64,000 bases of DNA from NCBI GenBank assembly GCA_964458185.1, contig CAYWFG010000011.1, positions 3,973 to 67,972 of the forward strand, given 5' to 3'. The notes below the pieces were generated by a model that saw only the letters and a program-made list of their open reading frames with translations, did not search any database and was not told the DNA's origin. Shown in pieces: positions 28,449 through 37,031 of this stretch; within the stretch, counting starts at the first letter, position 1; the number at the start of each line of letters is the position of its first letter. The position numbers and the translations under genes are program-made. The DNA comes from AB-137-C09 sp964458185 (GTDB taxonomy: Bacteria; Pseudomonadota; Zetaproteobacteria; Mariprofundales; Mariprofundaceae).

Positions 28449-29623
28449 GAATGCAAGACCTCACTCAAGGTGTTAATTTGTGCATGCGTATGATTGGCTG
28501 ATAGCGTGATTCGCAATCTTGCTGTTCCTTTTGCCACCGTCGGCGGGCGGATAGCAGGAATAAAAAATCCTGCATCATGCAATGCCTTGGCAGCTTGCAT
28601 CGCTGCGCTATCGTCACCCATCATCAATGGCTGAATTGGCGTGCGAGAAGACAATAAAGGCAAGTCTTGGCAGCACTGTAAAAAATAATCAATATTACCA
28701 TGCAATCGTTGACGAAGTTGATCTTTTTGCAACAAAGGCAACGATACTTGCATCGCTGCAATCATGGCTGGCGGTAAGGCGGTGCTATAAATCATCGTCC
28801 GCATGCGCTGGGTTAACCCTTCAATGATTGCCGATGAAGCCACTATAAAAGCACCATAACCCCCGAAGGCTTTGCCGAACGTACCCGTTTCAATCAAGCG
28901 AGGATGACCGCATATGCCTGACTCAGCAGTTAAACCAGCACCACGGTTGCCAATGCAACCATTGCCGTGGGCATCATCAAAAACAAGCCATGCATCGTAT
29001 GCTTCAGTGAGCTTGATTAATGCTGCTGTATCTGCTTCATCACCATCCATGCTAAAGACACCGTCCGAAACAATGATGCGTTGATCACGGCTGCTTTTTT
29101 TCAGCATATTCTCCAGCGCGGTAAGATCTCGGTGCGGATAACGATGAAGTTTTGCGCCCGATAAGCGGCAACCATCAATCAACGAAGCATGATTCAAACG
29201 ATCGGAAAAAACATCGCTATGGCGTGTTGCCAAGGCTTGCAATACGCCAATGTTAGCCAGCATACCAGAGCCAACCAGCAAACAAGCTTCAGCACCCTTC
29301 CACTTCGCCAATGCTTGTTCCATGGCATGAAACAACGCATCATCACCACTGATATAACGTGAACCACCACTGCCTAGTCCATGGCTTTGCAAGGCAGTGA
29401 TAGCAGCAGCAACAACCATGGGGTGATTGCGTAAACCAAGGTAATCATTGCTAGCGAAATTGCATAAACGGCGACCGTTAACGGTAATGACCTGCCCGTC
29501 TTGCGTTGATGCCAATAATCGACGACGACGATCAGATGAAATTTCATGCCACCATGAGGGAATATTGTTGTCTGCGAAGCCCATGCAAGGCATGCTTGCA
29601 GCCATGGGCATGCTGTCAACCAT
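28445..29623 (-). CDS. bioF: 8-amino-7-oxononanoate synthase BioF
   Basis: BioF condenses pimeloyl-ACP with alanine, the first committed step of the biotin rings. It is a fold-type I PLP enzyme with FASNDYLGL near residue 52, GSGGSRYISG near 88, the aspartate motif LVFDDAHGNG near 215 and the PLP lysine in TGTFGKAFGGYGAF near 247. The N-terminus has several possible ATGs; 29,623 has GTGGA ahead, but 29,584 (MGFADNNIP) would also fit the family. The divergent comF starts only about a dozen bases away. Confidence 0.93.
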   Translation of the reverse strand: MVDSMPMAASMPCMGFADNNIPSWWHEISSDRRRRLLASTQDGQVITVNGRRLCNFASNDYLGLRNHPMVVAAAITALQSHGLGSGGSRYISGDDALFHAMEQALAKWKGAEACLLVGSGMLANIGVLQALATRHSDVFSDRLNHASLIDGCRLSGAKLHRYPHRDLTALENMLKKSSRDQRIIVSDGVFSMDGDEADTAALIKLTEAYDAWLVFDDAHGNGCIGNRGAGLTAESGICGHPRLIETGTFGKAFGGYGAFIVASSAIIEGLTQRMRTMIYSTALPPAMIAAMQVSLPLLQKDQLRQRLHGNIDYFLQCCQDLPLLSSRTPIQPLMMGDDSAAMQAAKALHDAGFFIPAIRPPTVAKGTARLRITLSANHTHAQINTLSEVLHS

Positions 29624-29635
29624 CGACAATCCACA

Positions 29636-30361
29636 ATGACAATAAACTGGAAAAACATCCCATCATGGGTCTTTCCTGCCTGTTGTCTGTTTTGCAATCA
29701 ACGCTTGCCCACCACAGATCACGGCTGTTGTGGTCATTGTTTATCTCATATCTCCCCATGGTCGCCCCATCATTGCCAGCGTTGTGGTCGTGTATTGCCC
29801 GAAGCTTTAGGGGGTGGACCTTGTGGTACTTGTTTGCAGCAAGCACCCGCTTACCTTTCAAGCTTCAGTCTCTACCAATACAAGGGGGCAGTAAGGGATG
29901 CCTTATTGCAATGGAAACGCGAAGGTCATGATGCTGCCATTCATTGGCTATTGGATACTGCGACACCTGCCATGCAAGACGTGATTCATACGGATGATTT
30001 ATTGCTACCGATTCCCATGCCTTTGTCTCGCATGCGGCAATCAGGGCTGCATCATGCTGCCGATTGTTGTCGCTATCTTGCAGCCCAATACCGTTGTGAT
30101 TGGCAATGGCGACTGCTGCGCAGGGTCGGCAGACAAATACGACAATCCAGTCTTCATGCCGACGAGCGGCAAAAAAATATGCGCGCAGCATTTACCCTTG
30201 ACCCCCAGTACTTACCCCTGACAAAGCACTATCGACGAATTTGGTTGGTCGATGATATTATCACCACAGGCGCAACCATGAACCATGCTGCCCTTTGTTT
30301 GAAACGGCATGCTATTAGCACCCATGCATGGTCGTTAACACACACGCCGATACGTGATTAA
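29636..30361 (+). CDS. comF: ComF family protein (phosphoribosyltransferase-like)
   Basis: ComF proteins support DNA uptake or recombination-linked processes in competent bacteria. The 241-residue product has an N-terminal zinc-finger-like cluster (CCLFCNQ, CCGHC, CQRCG, CGTC between residues 15 and 70), the helical LQWKREGHDAA, and a type I phosphoribosyltransferase motif IWLVDDIITTGATM near 203. It is divergent from bioF with almost no intergenic space and has no clear Shine-Dalgarno sequence, so its promoter must lie within bioF. Confidence 0.88.
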   Translation: MTINWKNIPSWVFPACCLFCNQRLPTTDHGCCGHCLSHISPWSPHHCQRCGRVLPEALGGGPCGTCLQQAPAYLSSFSLYQYKGAVRDALLQWKREGHDAAIHWLLDTATPAMQDVIHTDDLLLPIPMPLSRMRQSGLHHAADCCRYLAAQYRCDWQWRLLRRVGRQIRQSSLHADERQKNMRAAFTLDPQYLPLTKHYRRIWLVDDIITTGATMNHAALCLKRHAISTHAWSLTHTPIRD

Positions 30362-30468
30362 AGTCACGGTTTCTTGCTATTGTAGGCATGGCTCTTAGCT
30401 TTTGAAAACTTATTGTCGTTGTTTGGTATCTTAGGCAGCGATCAACTTAAAACCTTCGTGCTTGATGT

Positions 30469-30500
30469 GTGCGCCGTTTGATTAAAACGGCGCATTTTTT
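30469..30500 (+). terminator. Rho-independent terminator between comF and glmS
   Basis: A strong hairpin pairs GCGCCGTTT (30,471-30,479) with AAACGGCGC (30,485-30,493) around a short loop and is followed directly by a run of six T bases. It lies 110 bases after comF and only about 40 bases before the glmS ATG, so it may end comF transcription, or act as an attenuator if the glmS promoter lies upstream of it. Confidence 0.85.
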
Positions 30501-30541
30501 GTGTTTGTTATCATTACCTTGTTGCTAAAGGAATTGTTATT

Positions 30542-32362
30542 ATGTGTGGAATTGTTGGCGCAGTTGCGCGAAAAAACATTGCTTCTGTCTTACTTGATGG
30601 ATTATCTCGATTAGAGTACCGTGGTTATGATTCAGCAGGTATTGCTTGCATTGCCCCCAACACAGGCATGCAACGCACCCGTGCCATGGGAAAGTTGATT
30701 AATTTACGCAAACGTTTGGTGGGGCAGCCTTGTGATGGCACCATTGGTATTGGTCATACCCGTTGGGCAACCCATGGTGTGCCTGCCGAAAAAAATGCCC
30801 ACCCGCATTTGTGTGAGTCTTTTTCGTTGGTGCATAATGGCATTATTGAAAACCACGATGTATTAAGACAAGGGCAAACTGCCCATCATTTTGAATCGCA
30901 AACTGATTCAGAGGTGATTGCTCATTTATTGCACGATGAATCTGCACAGGGCGGAACATTACTAAGCATTGTTCAACGCAGCGTGGCAGCACTGCAAGGC
31001 TCGTATGCCTTAGCAGTCATTCATGCCAGCGAACCTGACACCATGGTGGTTGCCCGCGAAGGAAGTCCTTTGGTCATCGGTGTGGCTGATGATGCCTATT
31101 ATATTGCTTCTGACATCCTTGCTTTACTACCCGTCACTAACCGTTTTATTTATTTAGAAGAAGGTGATATTGCCGCCTTACAGTACAATGCGGTAAGCAT
31201 CATGAACAGCAAGGAAAAAAAAGTTATTCGCCCTGAAGTTATATCCACCTTGAATCCTGAAACGGTTGGCAAAGGCGAATACCGTCATTTTATGCTCAAA
31301 GAAATTTATGAGCAACCCAAAGTGATTGCCGACACCTGCGAAGGGCGATTGATGCATGATCATGTGCTTGATGAAATCCTTGGCCCGCAAGCTGCAACTT
31401 TATTGGATGGCATCAAACAAATTCATATTGCTGCTTGTGGCACCAGCTACCATGCAGGGCTAACCGCACGCTATTGGTTTGAAGAAATCGGTGGCGTTGC
31501 TTGCCGTGTTGAAATTGCCAGTGAATTGCGCTACCGCCACCCTGTTATTGCTGATGGAACATTATTGATTGTAATTTCACAATCGGGTGAAACTGCCGAT
31601 ACATTGGCTGTATTGCGCAATGCTAAAACAATGGGTTACACTGCTACCCTTGCCGTCTGCAATGTGCCAGAAAGTTCCATGGTGCGTGATGCGGATGGTG
31701 TATTGATGACCCGTGCAGGTCCTGAAGTTGGTGTCGCATCGACCAAAGCATTTACCACGCAACTGGTGGCATTGATGCTGCTGGTGATTGTGATAGGACG
31801 ACGCTTTTCGTTGGACGCTGCGCGTGAATCCTTGTTGGTTGAGCAATTGCGTAATCTCCCCGCCAAGGTAAAAATAGCGTTGCAACATGACCCTGCCATT
31901 CAAGCATTAGCCAGTGATATTGCCGACAAAGATCATGCCTTGTTTTTGGGTCGAGGCACAGGCTACCCTGTCGCCATGGAAGGTGCGCTGAAGCTTAAAG
32001 AAATATCCTATATTCATGCCGAAGCTTATGCCGCAGGTGAATTAAAACATGGGCCTTTGGCGTTGGTTGATGAAAATATGTCAGTGATTGCAGTGATGCC
32101 CGATGATGCATTATTAGAAAAAATAAAATCTAACTTAGCCGAAGTTAAAGCGCGTGGTGGTCGCTTGTATGTCTTTAGCAATCATCAATCAATGCCTTGT
32201 GACGATCAAGTGACCATACTGGATATTGGTGTTAAACCTGCTGACTTAGCCCCTGTGGTGTTTACCATTCCACTGCAATTACTATCTTACCATGTTGCTG
32301 TATTGCGCGGAACAGATGTTGATCAACCCAGAAACCTAGCCAAATCCGTTACCGTGGAATAA
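30542..32362 (+). CDS. glmS: Glutamine-fructose-6-phosphate aminotransferase (isomerizing) GlmS
   Basis: GlmS makes glucosamine 6-phosphate from fructose 6-phosphate and glutamine for peptidoglycan and lipopolysaccharide. The 606 residues show the N-terminal nucleophile Cys2 in MCGIVGAV, the glutaminase motifs GHTRWATHG near 73 and HNGIIENH near 97, two SIS domains (AACGTSYHAG near 298, LGRGTGYPVAMEGALKLKEI near 468) and the C-terminal DVDQPRNLAKSVTVE. AAAGGAA lies 8 bases ahead of the ATG. recD follows after 7 bases. Confidence 0.97.
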   Translation: MCGIVGAVARKNIASVLLDGLSRLEYRGYDSAGIACIAPNTGMQRTRAMGKLINLRKRLVGQPCDGTIGIGHTRWATHGVPAEKNAHPHLCESFSLVHNGIIENHDVLRQGQTAHHFESQTDSEVIAHLLHDESAQGGTLLSIVQRSVAALQGSYALAVIHASEPDTMVVAREGSPLVIGVADDAYYIASDILALLPVTNRFIYLEEGDIAALQYNAVSIMNSKEKKVIRPEVISTLNPETVGKGEYRHFMLKEIYEQPKVIADTCEGRLMHDHVLDEILGPQAATLLDGIKQIHIAACGTSYHAGLTARYWFEEIGGVACRVEIASELRYRHPVIADGTLLIVISQSGETADTLAVLRNAKTMGYTATLAVCNVPESSMVRDADGVLMTRAGPEVGVASTKAFTTQLVALMLLVIVIGRRFSLDAARESLLVEQLRNLPAKVKIALQHDPAIQALASDIADKDHALFLGRGTGYPVAMEGALKLKEISYIHAEAYAAGELKHGPLALVDENMSVIAVMPDDALLEKIKSNLAEVKARGGRLYVFSNHQSMPCDDQVTILDIGVKPADLAPVVFTIPLQLLSYHVAVLRGTDVDQPRNLAKSVTVE

Positions 32363-32369
32363 TCACTGC

Positions 32370-34139
32370 ATGCATACCTTGCCCCCACTAAGCCGTGCTT
32401 TTGCACGTTTTATAGCCCAACAAAGCGGTCAAGCGATAGATGCGATTGTGCCGCGCACCGCAGCTTGGCTAAGTTTGAGCAACCAACAGGGGCATGTATG
32501 TTTGAATATGGCAGAAAAAAGCAATCAGCCGTGGTTTGATACGCCTGATGGTGAGGTATTCGCGCCATTGCTGGCTGCATGGAAGCAGGCACTGCAAGAA
32601 AATATTTGTATCACCGAACCAACAGGCTACGCACCCATGGTATTGTGCGGTGACTTACTCTACCTTCATCGCTTTTATACCGATGAATCGCGGCTTGTTG
32701 ATGCCATTGCATCACGCCTTAAAACACCGATAAGTTTCGACCCTCAAACACTCCATGATGCGCTGCTGCGTATTTTTGATACGCAGTTAACAGGCGAGCA
32801 AGCACAAGCGGTTGCTTTGGCAGCAAGTTCATCGTTCACTGTTATTTCAGGTGCCCCCGGAACAGGAAAAACCACGTCGTTGGTTAAACTACTGGCAGTA
32901 TTATTGATGCAACAACCCACCATGCATATCAGGCTTGCTGCCCCCACAGGCAAAGCCGCAGCACGGATGATGGAAGCCATTGGCGAAAAGCGTGGTGATC
33001 TGCATGTCGATGCCTCCGTGGGAGCGTTAATCCCCACGGAGGCATGCACTATTCATCGCTTATTGGGCTTTGATGGTCGCAGCTACCGCTACCATGTGGA
33101 TCATCTATTATCGTTGGATTGTTTGATCATTGATGAAGCCTCTATGATTGATTTACCGTTGATGGCACGCATTGTTGACGCATTACCCCGCCATGCCCGT
33201 CTTATATTACTGGGTGATCGTGATCAACTCGCATCTGTTGAAGCAGGCAGTGTGTTGGGCGATATGACAGGGCATGGCACAACGATTAACCACAGTAAAA
33301 CCACCCATGACTGGCTGACAGCATTGGCACAGGGAAAACCGAGAAAACGCATGGATACAATCCCCCCTATTGGCGATGCCATTGCTTTATTAACCACCAG
33401 CTACCGTTTTTCATTAGGTAGTGGCATTGCTTGTTTGGCAGCGGCAACCAATGCAGGTGATGCTACTGCTGCATGCACTTGTTTTGAGCAATTTTCTAGC
33501 GGTATTGCATGGCAGCACGAAACGTCAGATCTAATAGCGCAAGCGGCTAAGCACTTTGCTGAATGTTATAGCCCAACGGCTGCCGAAACACTGCATGCGT
33601 TGGCATCGTTTCGTGTATTGTGCGCCATCAAAAAAGGATCGTATGGTGTAGCAGGAATCAACCATCGGATTGCAGCATCGCTGCGGGCGCAGGGGCTTGT
33701 GCAAGGAGTACATGGCATGTTGATGATGATTACCGTCAATCATGCAGGGTTGGGGTTGTTTAATGGCGATGTAGGATTAATCTGGCGCGATGATGCAAGT
33801 GGCGATATGCAAGCACATTTTCATCAGCTTGATGGTGGCATACGAATACTTCCACTGCTTTCGTTGCCTGCCTACATACCAGCATGGGCAATCACCGTGC
33901 ATAAAGCCCAAGGCTCGGAATTTAATCGCGTGGTCTTGGTGTTGCCTGACGATACAGAAAACCCCTTGCTTGGCAGAGAGTTATTGTATACGGCAATCAC
34001 CCGCGCACGCCAACACTTCATGCTCTATGCTACACCTGCGGTATTAACAGCGATGGTGGAGCGAAAACTTCAGCGCAGTAGTGGCTTGGCTGCCCGTTTA
34101 GGCTGGCAAGCTGAAGCTTACGCCAAGGATAATCGCTGA
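32370..34139 (+). CDS. recD: Exodeoxyribonuclease V subunit alpha RecD
   Basis: RecD is the 5'-3' helicase of RecBCD. The 589-residue product carries Walker A GAPGTGKTTSL near residue 165, Walker B CLIIDEASMIDL near 251, GDRDQLASVEAGSVLGD near 283 and the C-terminal UvrD-like motif AITVHKAQGSEFNRVVLV near 508. Length is close to E. coli RecD (608). It is 25 kb from recBC, placed between glmS and mutL, and its TGA overlaps the mutL ATG (TGATG). Confidence 0.94.
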   Translation: MHTLPPLSRAFARFIAQQSGQAIDAIVPRTAAWLSLSNQQGHVCLNMAEKSNQPWFDTPDGEVFAPLLAAWKQALQENICITEPTGYAPMVLCGDLLYLHRFYTDESRLVDAIASRLKTPISFDPQTLHDALLRIFDTQLTGEQAQAVALAASSSFTVISGAPGTGKTTSLVKLLAVLLMQQPTMHIRLAAPTGKAAARMMEAIGEKRGDLHVDASVGALIPTEACTIHRLLGFDGRSYRYHVDHLLSLDCLIIDEASMIDLPLMARIVDALPRHARLILLGDRDQLASVEAGSVLGDMTGHGTTINHSKTTHDWLTALAQGKPRKRMDTIPPIGDAIALLTTSYRFSLGSGIACLAAATNAGDATAACTCFEQFSSGIAWQHETSDLIAQAAKHFAECYSPTAAETLHALASFRVLCAIKKGSYGVAGINHRIAASLRAQGLVQGVHGMLMMITVNHAGLGLFNGDVGLIWRDDASGDMQAHFHQLDGGIRILPLLSLPAYIPAWAITVHKAQGSEFNRVVLVLPDDTENPLLGRELLYTAITRARQHFMLYATPAVLTAMVERKLQRSSGLAARLGWQAEAYAKDNR

Positions 34140-35923
34140 TGCAATGTATTCATTTATTGCCCCCCATGGTTGCCAATCAAATTGCTGCTGGTGAAGTGGT
34201 CGAACGCCCTGCTGCTGCGATCAAAGAATTGATTGAAAATAGTATGGATGCTGGCGCAAATCGTATTCACCTGCGTATTGAGCAAGCCGGTAAACAATGC
34301 ATTGATATTGATGATAATGGTTGTGGTATGTCGATTATTGATGCGGCGATGGCATTAAAACGCCATGCCACCAGTAAAATCAGCAGTGTTGAAGACCTAC
34401 ACGCCATTGCCAGTCATGGTTTTCGTGGTGAGGCGTTGCCATCAATTGCCTCAGTCTCACGTTTTCGTATGCATACTGCACCCCAAGATGGCGATGAAGG
34501 CATTGAAATCACCGTCAATCAACGCGGTGAAACAGAAACTGCGCCTGCGTCATGGCGGCAAGGCACGCGCATTGAAGTGCGTGATTTGTTTCTCAACACA
34601 CCCGCTCGATTGCGTTTTATGCGCACCAATAAAACCGAAGAAGCAGCTATTATTGAGGTGGTGCGCGGTCTTGCTCTGGCAAAACATTCGGTAGCGTTAC
34701 GGTTGGATATAGACGGACGGAAACGATTGGACTTTGCCGCGACGGATCGCGCTTCACGGGTAAAAGCGATCATGGGCGAAGAATTTATCAACAATGCCAT
34801 CATGCAACATATTGAGCATGAAGGGATAATTATTGATGCCTTTCTTGGCCTCCCCACCTACCACCATCGTGATAGCAGTCGCATGGTTTTTTTGGTCAAT
34901 GGTCGTGTTATTCGAGATCGTCCGCTGGTCAGTGCCTTGCGCGCGGCTTACCGTGATGTCATGTTTCATGATCGCTACCCGTTGGCCGTGGTTTACTGTG
35001 AAATTGACCCTGCTGATGTGGATGTCAACGTGCATCCATCAAAACGAGAAGTACGGTTCAAAGCCCCTCAAAGCGTACGCGCTGCACTGGTGGCATGTGT
35101 TCGGGTAGCATTAGCAACGCATGGGCAACAAGTGGCAGCACGTACGGGTACACAAACCATCCAAGCATTTACGGGGCGAGTTGCAATACCACCAATACCA
35201 CCAACACAGCCAAACAAGCCAATAACTTATAACAATATGGCACAAGGCCCCTTGTTTCCTTCAAGCGAAGTACAAGAATGCAATACTACACCCAACAATA
35301 ACGTTGCTACGTCACCACCACTTAACACTTTACAATTAGGGCAGGTGTTGGGGCAGCTTCATCAGCGTTATATTGTCGCCCAAAGCGATGATGGCATGGT
35401 GTTGATTGATCAACATGCAGCCCATGAACGGATCAACTATGAACGGATGAAAAAACAGATGAGCGAAGGGCGCGTAATGCCCCAACGCTTGTTATTACCC
35501 ATCTCATGGCAACCTGATAGCCACACCACGGCTTGGCTGCACGAACAACACCATGAGTTGCAGGTTTTTGGCGTAGCTATTGATGCTGATGGTGATGATT
35601 TCACCATTCACAGTATTCCAGCATTGCTGCAAGATGAATCGCCCTTGCTGCTGGTGGAAGAACTGGTTGCGTCCTGCCGACTGATTGGCACAGAAGCTGA
35701 AGCGGGTGAAAGCGGCATGGGGCGGGTGCTTGAGCGTTGGCTGGGCAATCGTGCTTGCAAAACATCGTTAAAAGCAGGCTGTACATTGACCACCCAAGAG
35801 CAAACCCAGTTGCTACGCCAAATGGAAAGCACCCCTAACATTGCCCAGTGCAACCATGGCCGACCCACCTATGTGCGTTTATCGCTCCATGAATTAGATC
35901 ATTTATTTGGGCGAAAGGGCTAA
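34139..35923 (+). CDS. mutL: DNA mismatch repair protein MutL (endonuclease type)
   Basis: MutL couples mismatch recognition by MutS to strand removal. The GHKL ATPase N-terminus shows NQIAAGEVVERPAAAIKELIENSMDAGA-type motif I (residues 12-40), DNGCGM near 61 and SHGFRGEAL near 95. The C-terminal domain has DQHAAHERINYE near residue 423, which fits the DQHA(X)2E(X)4E endonuclease signature, and CNHGRPT near 570. The presence of these motifs suggests the organism nicks the new strand with MutL rather than MutH. Translationally coupled to recD. Confidence 0.96.
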   Translation: MQCIHLLPPMVANQIAAGEVVERPAAAIKELIENSMDAGANRIHLRIEQAGKQCIDIDDNGCGMSIIDAAMALKRHATSKISSVEDLHAIASHGFRGEALPSIASVSRFRMHTAPQDGDEGIEITVNQRGETETAPASWRQGTRIEVRDLFLNTPARLRFMRTNKTEEAAIIEVVRGLALAKHSVALRLDIDGRKRLDFAATDRASRVKAIMGEEFINNAIMQHIEHEGIIIDAFLGLPTYHHRDSSRMVFLVNGRVIRDRPLVSALRAAYRDVMFHDRYPLAVVYCEIDPADVDVNVHPSKREVRFKAPQSVRAALVACVRVALATHGQQVAARTGTQTIQAFTGRVAIPPIPPTQPNKPITYNNMAQGPLFPSSEVQECNTTPNNNVATSPPLNTLQLGQVLGQLHQRYIVAQSDDGMVLIDQHAAHERINYERMKKQMSEGRVMPQRLLLPISWQPDSHTTAWLHEQHHELQVFGVAIDADGDDFTIHSIPALLQDESPLLLVEELVASCRLIGTEAEAGESGMGRVLERWLGNRACKTSLKAGCTLTTQEQTQLLRQMESTPNIAQCNHGRPTYVRLSLHELDHLFGRKG

Positions 35924-35924
35924 C

Positions 35925-36956
35925 TCATTCTTCCTCATCAATCAACCAAGCCACCACCCAATCATTAAACTCTGCATAAGCATTGCGAAAAGAAGTGAAT
36001 ACTTCTTCAGGGATACAATAGACAAAGCTACGTTCAACCACCGTCAAAGGGGTAAACGCTTGTCCTTCACCACCAAACATAGCATGAACATCAAGCGTGA
36101 CAGAGGCATCTTGTGCTATCAAACGACCGATAAAAACAATCGCATAGTAGCCCACAGGTATCGGGTTTTTTGCAAGGTTTAGATTTTTCGCAAACTCAAT
36201 AATGATAGCTTTCTCTGCTAACCAATCACGATCAATCGGCGCAATGCGAGCCAAAGCAGGGTGGCTGCGTGACATGGAATGAATCATCCGCCGTTTCACA
36301 ATGTTAACTAAATATTCGCCAGCAAAGGGGGATGTTTCAATCAATTTTTGAATATCATTCGCGGACAACTCTAATAACAAAGCATCCGTAATCGCAGTTG
36401 CCGTTGCTGAACGTGGTAGATGATAAATACTCGCAAATTCACCAAAAAAATTACCCGCTGCCAGTTTGGTCAAGGTGATATGTTGCTCACCTGTTTGCAT
36501 GTGAATATGAATGCTACCATCAAGAATAAGATAAAAACTATCACTGACCTCATTTTGTGTCAGTACGTTATTGCCAGCATCAAATGCTTGTAATCGCCCC
36601 TGCTGAAGAAAAGCCAAGCCTTCACTGTCAGATAGTTCTTCAATTAAAGGAAATAAACGCCCTTGCGCTGTTTCGGAGACTTCGCCCGTTAATTCAGCAA
36701 TAACCATCAGTGAATTGACTTCATCTTCAGGCGGATGCCCTGCTTGACGACAAACCTCAAGAAAACCCAAAGCACTGCTGGGTTGATGACTGGCAAGCAT
36801 GTGACCTGCCGTTAAAAACGCTTGTTCACTCGCCGCTTTCATACCGTCTTGATTGCGCAACATTTGCACCAATGGTCGGGATATATGCAAATCTTCTTTA
36901 AACACACGGTTTAAGTGCTGATAAACACGGAGTATTTCTTCTTCGCTTAATGGCAT
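35925..36956 (-). CDS. Cyclic nucleotide-binding domain protein (CRP-like sensor)
   Basis: The protein of 343 residues has a helical N-terminal part (residues 1-110) and a cyclic nucleotide-binding type domain at about 115-225 (LQAFDAGNNVLTQNEVSDSFYLILDGSIHIHM, AAGNFFGEFASIYHLPRSATATA), then a less conserved C-terminal part. No helix-turn-helix is evident. The start chosen is an ATG; an in-frame TTG 12 codons upstream is possible. It is convergent with mutL, one base apart. It shares its layout with the two-domain protein at 23.3 kb. Role unknown, probably signalling. Confidence 0.72.
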   Translation of the reverse strand: MPLSEEEILRVYQHLNRVFKEDLHISRPLVQMLRNQDGMKAASEQAFLTAGHMLASHQPSSALGFLEVCRQAGHPPEDEVNSLMVIAELTGEVSETAQGRLFPLIEELSDSEGLAFLQQGRLQAFDAGNNVLTQNEVSDSFYLILDGSIHIHMQTGEQHITLTKLAAGNFFGEFASIYHLPRSATATAITDALLLELSANDIQKLIETSPFAGEYLVNIVKRRMIHSMSRSHPALARIAPIDRDWLAEKAIIIEFAKNLNLAKNPIPVGYYAIVFIGRLIAQDASVTLDVHAMFGGEGQAFTPLTVVERSFVYCIPEEVFTSFRNAYAEFNDWVVAWLIDEEE

Positions 36957-37031
36957 AAGGGGAACTATATGAAGGGGGCAGCCTTTCGGCAACTGAAACT
37001 ATCATATTCAGCCAATTTCATCATTTAGGTG

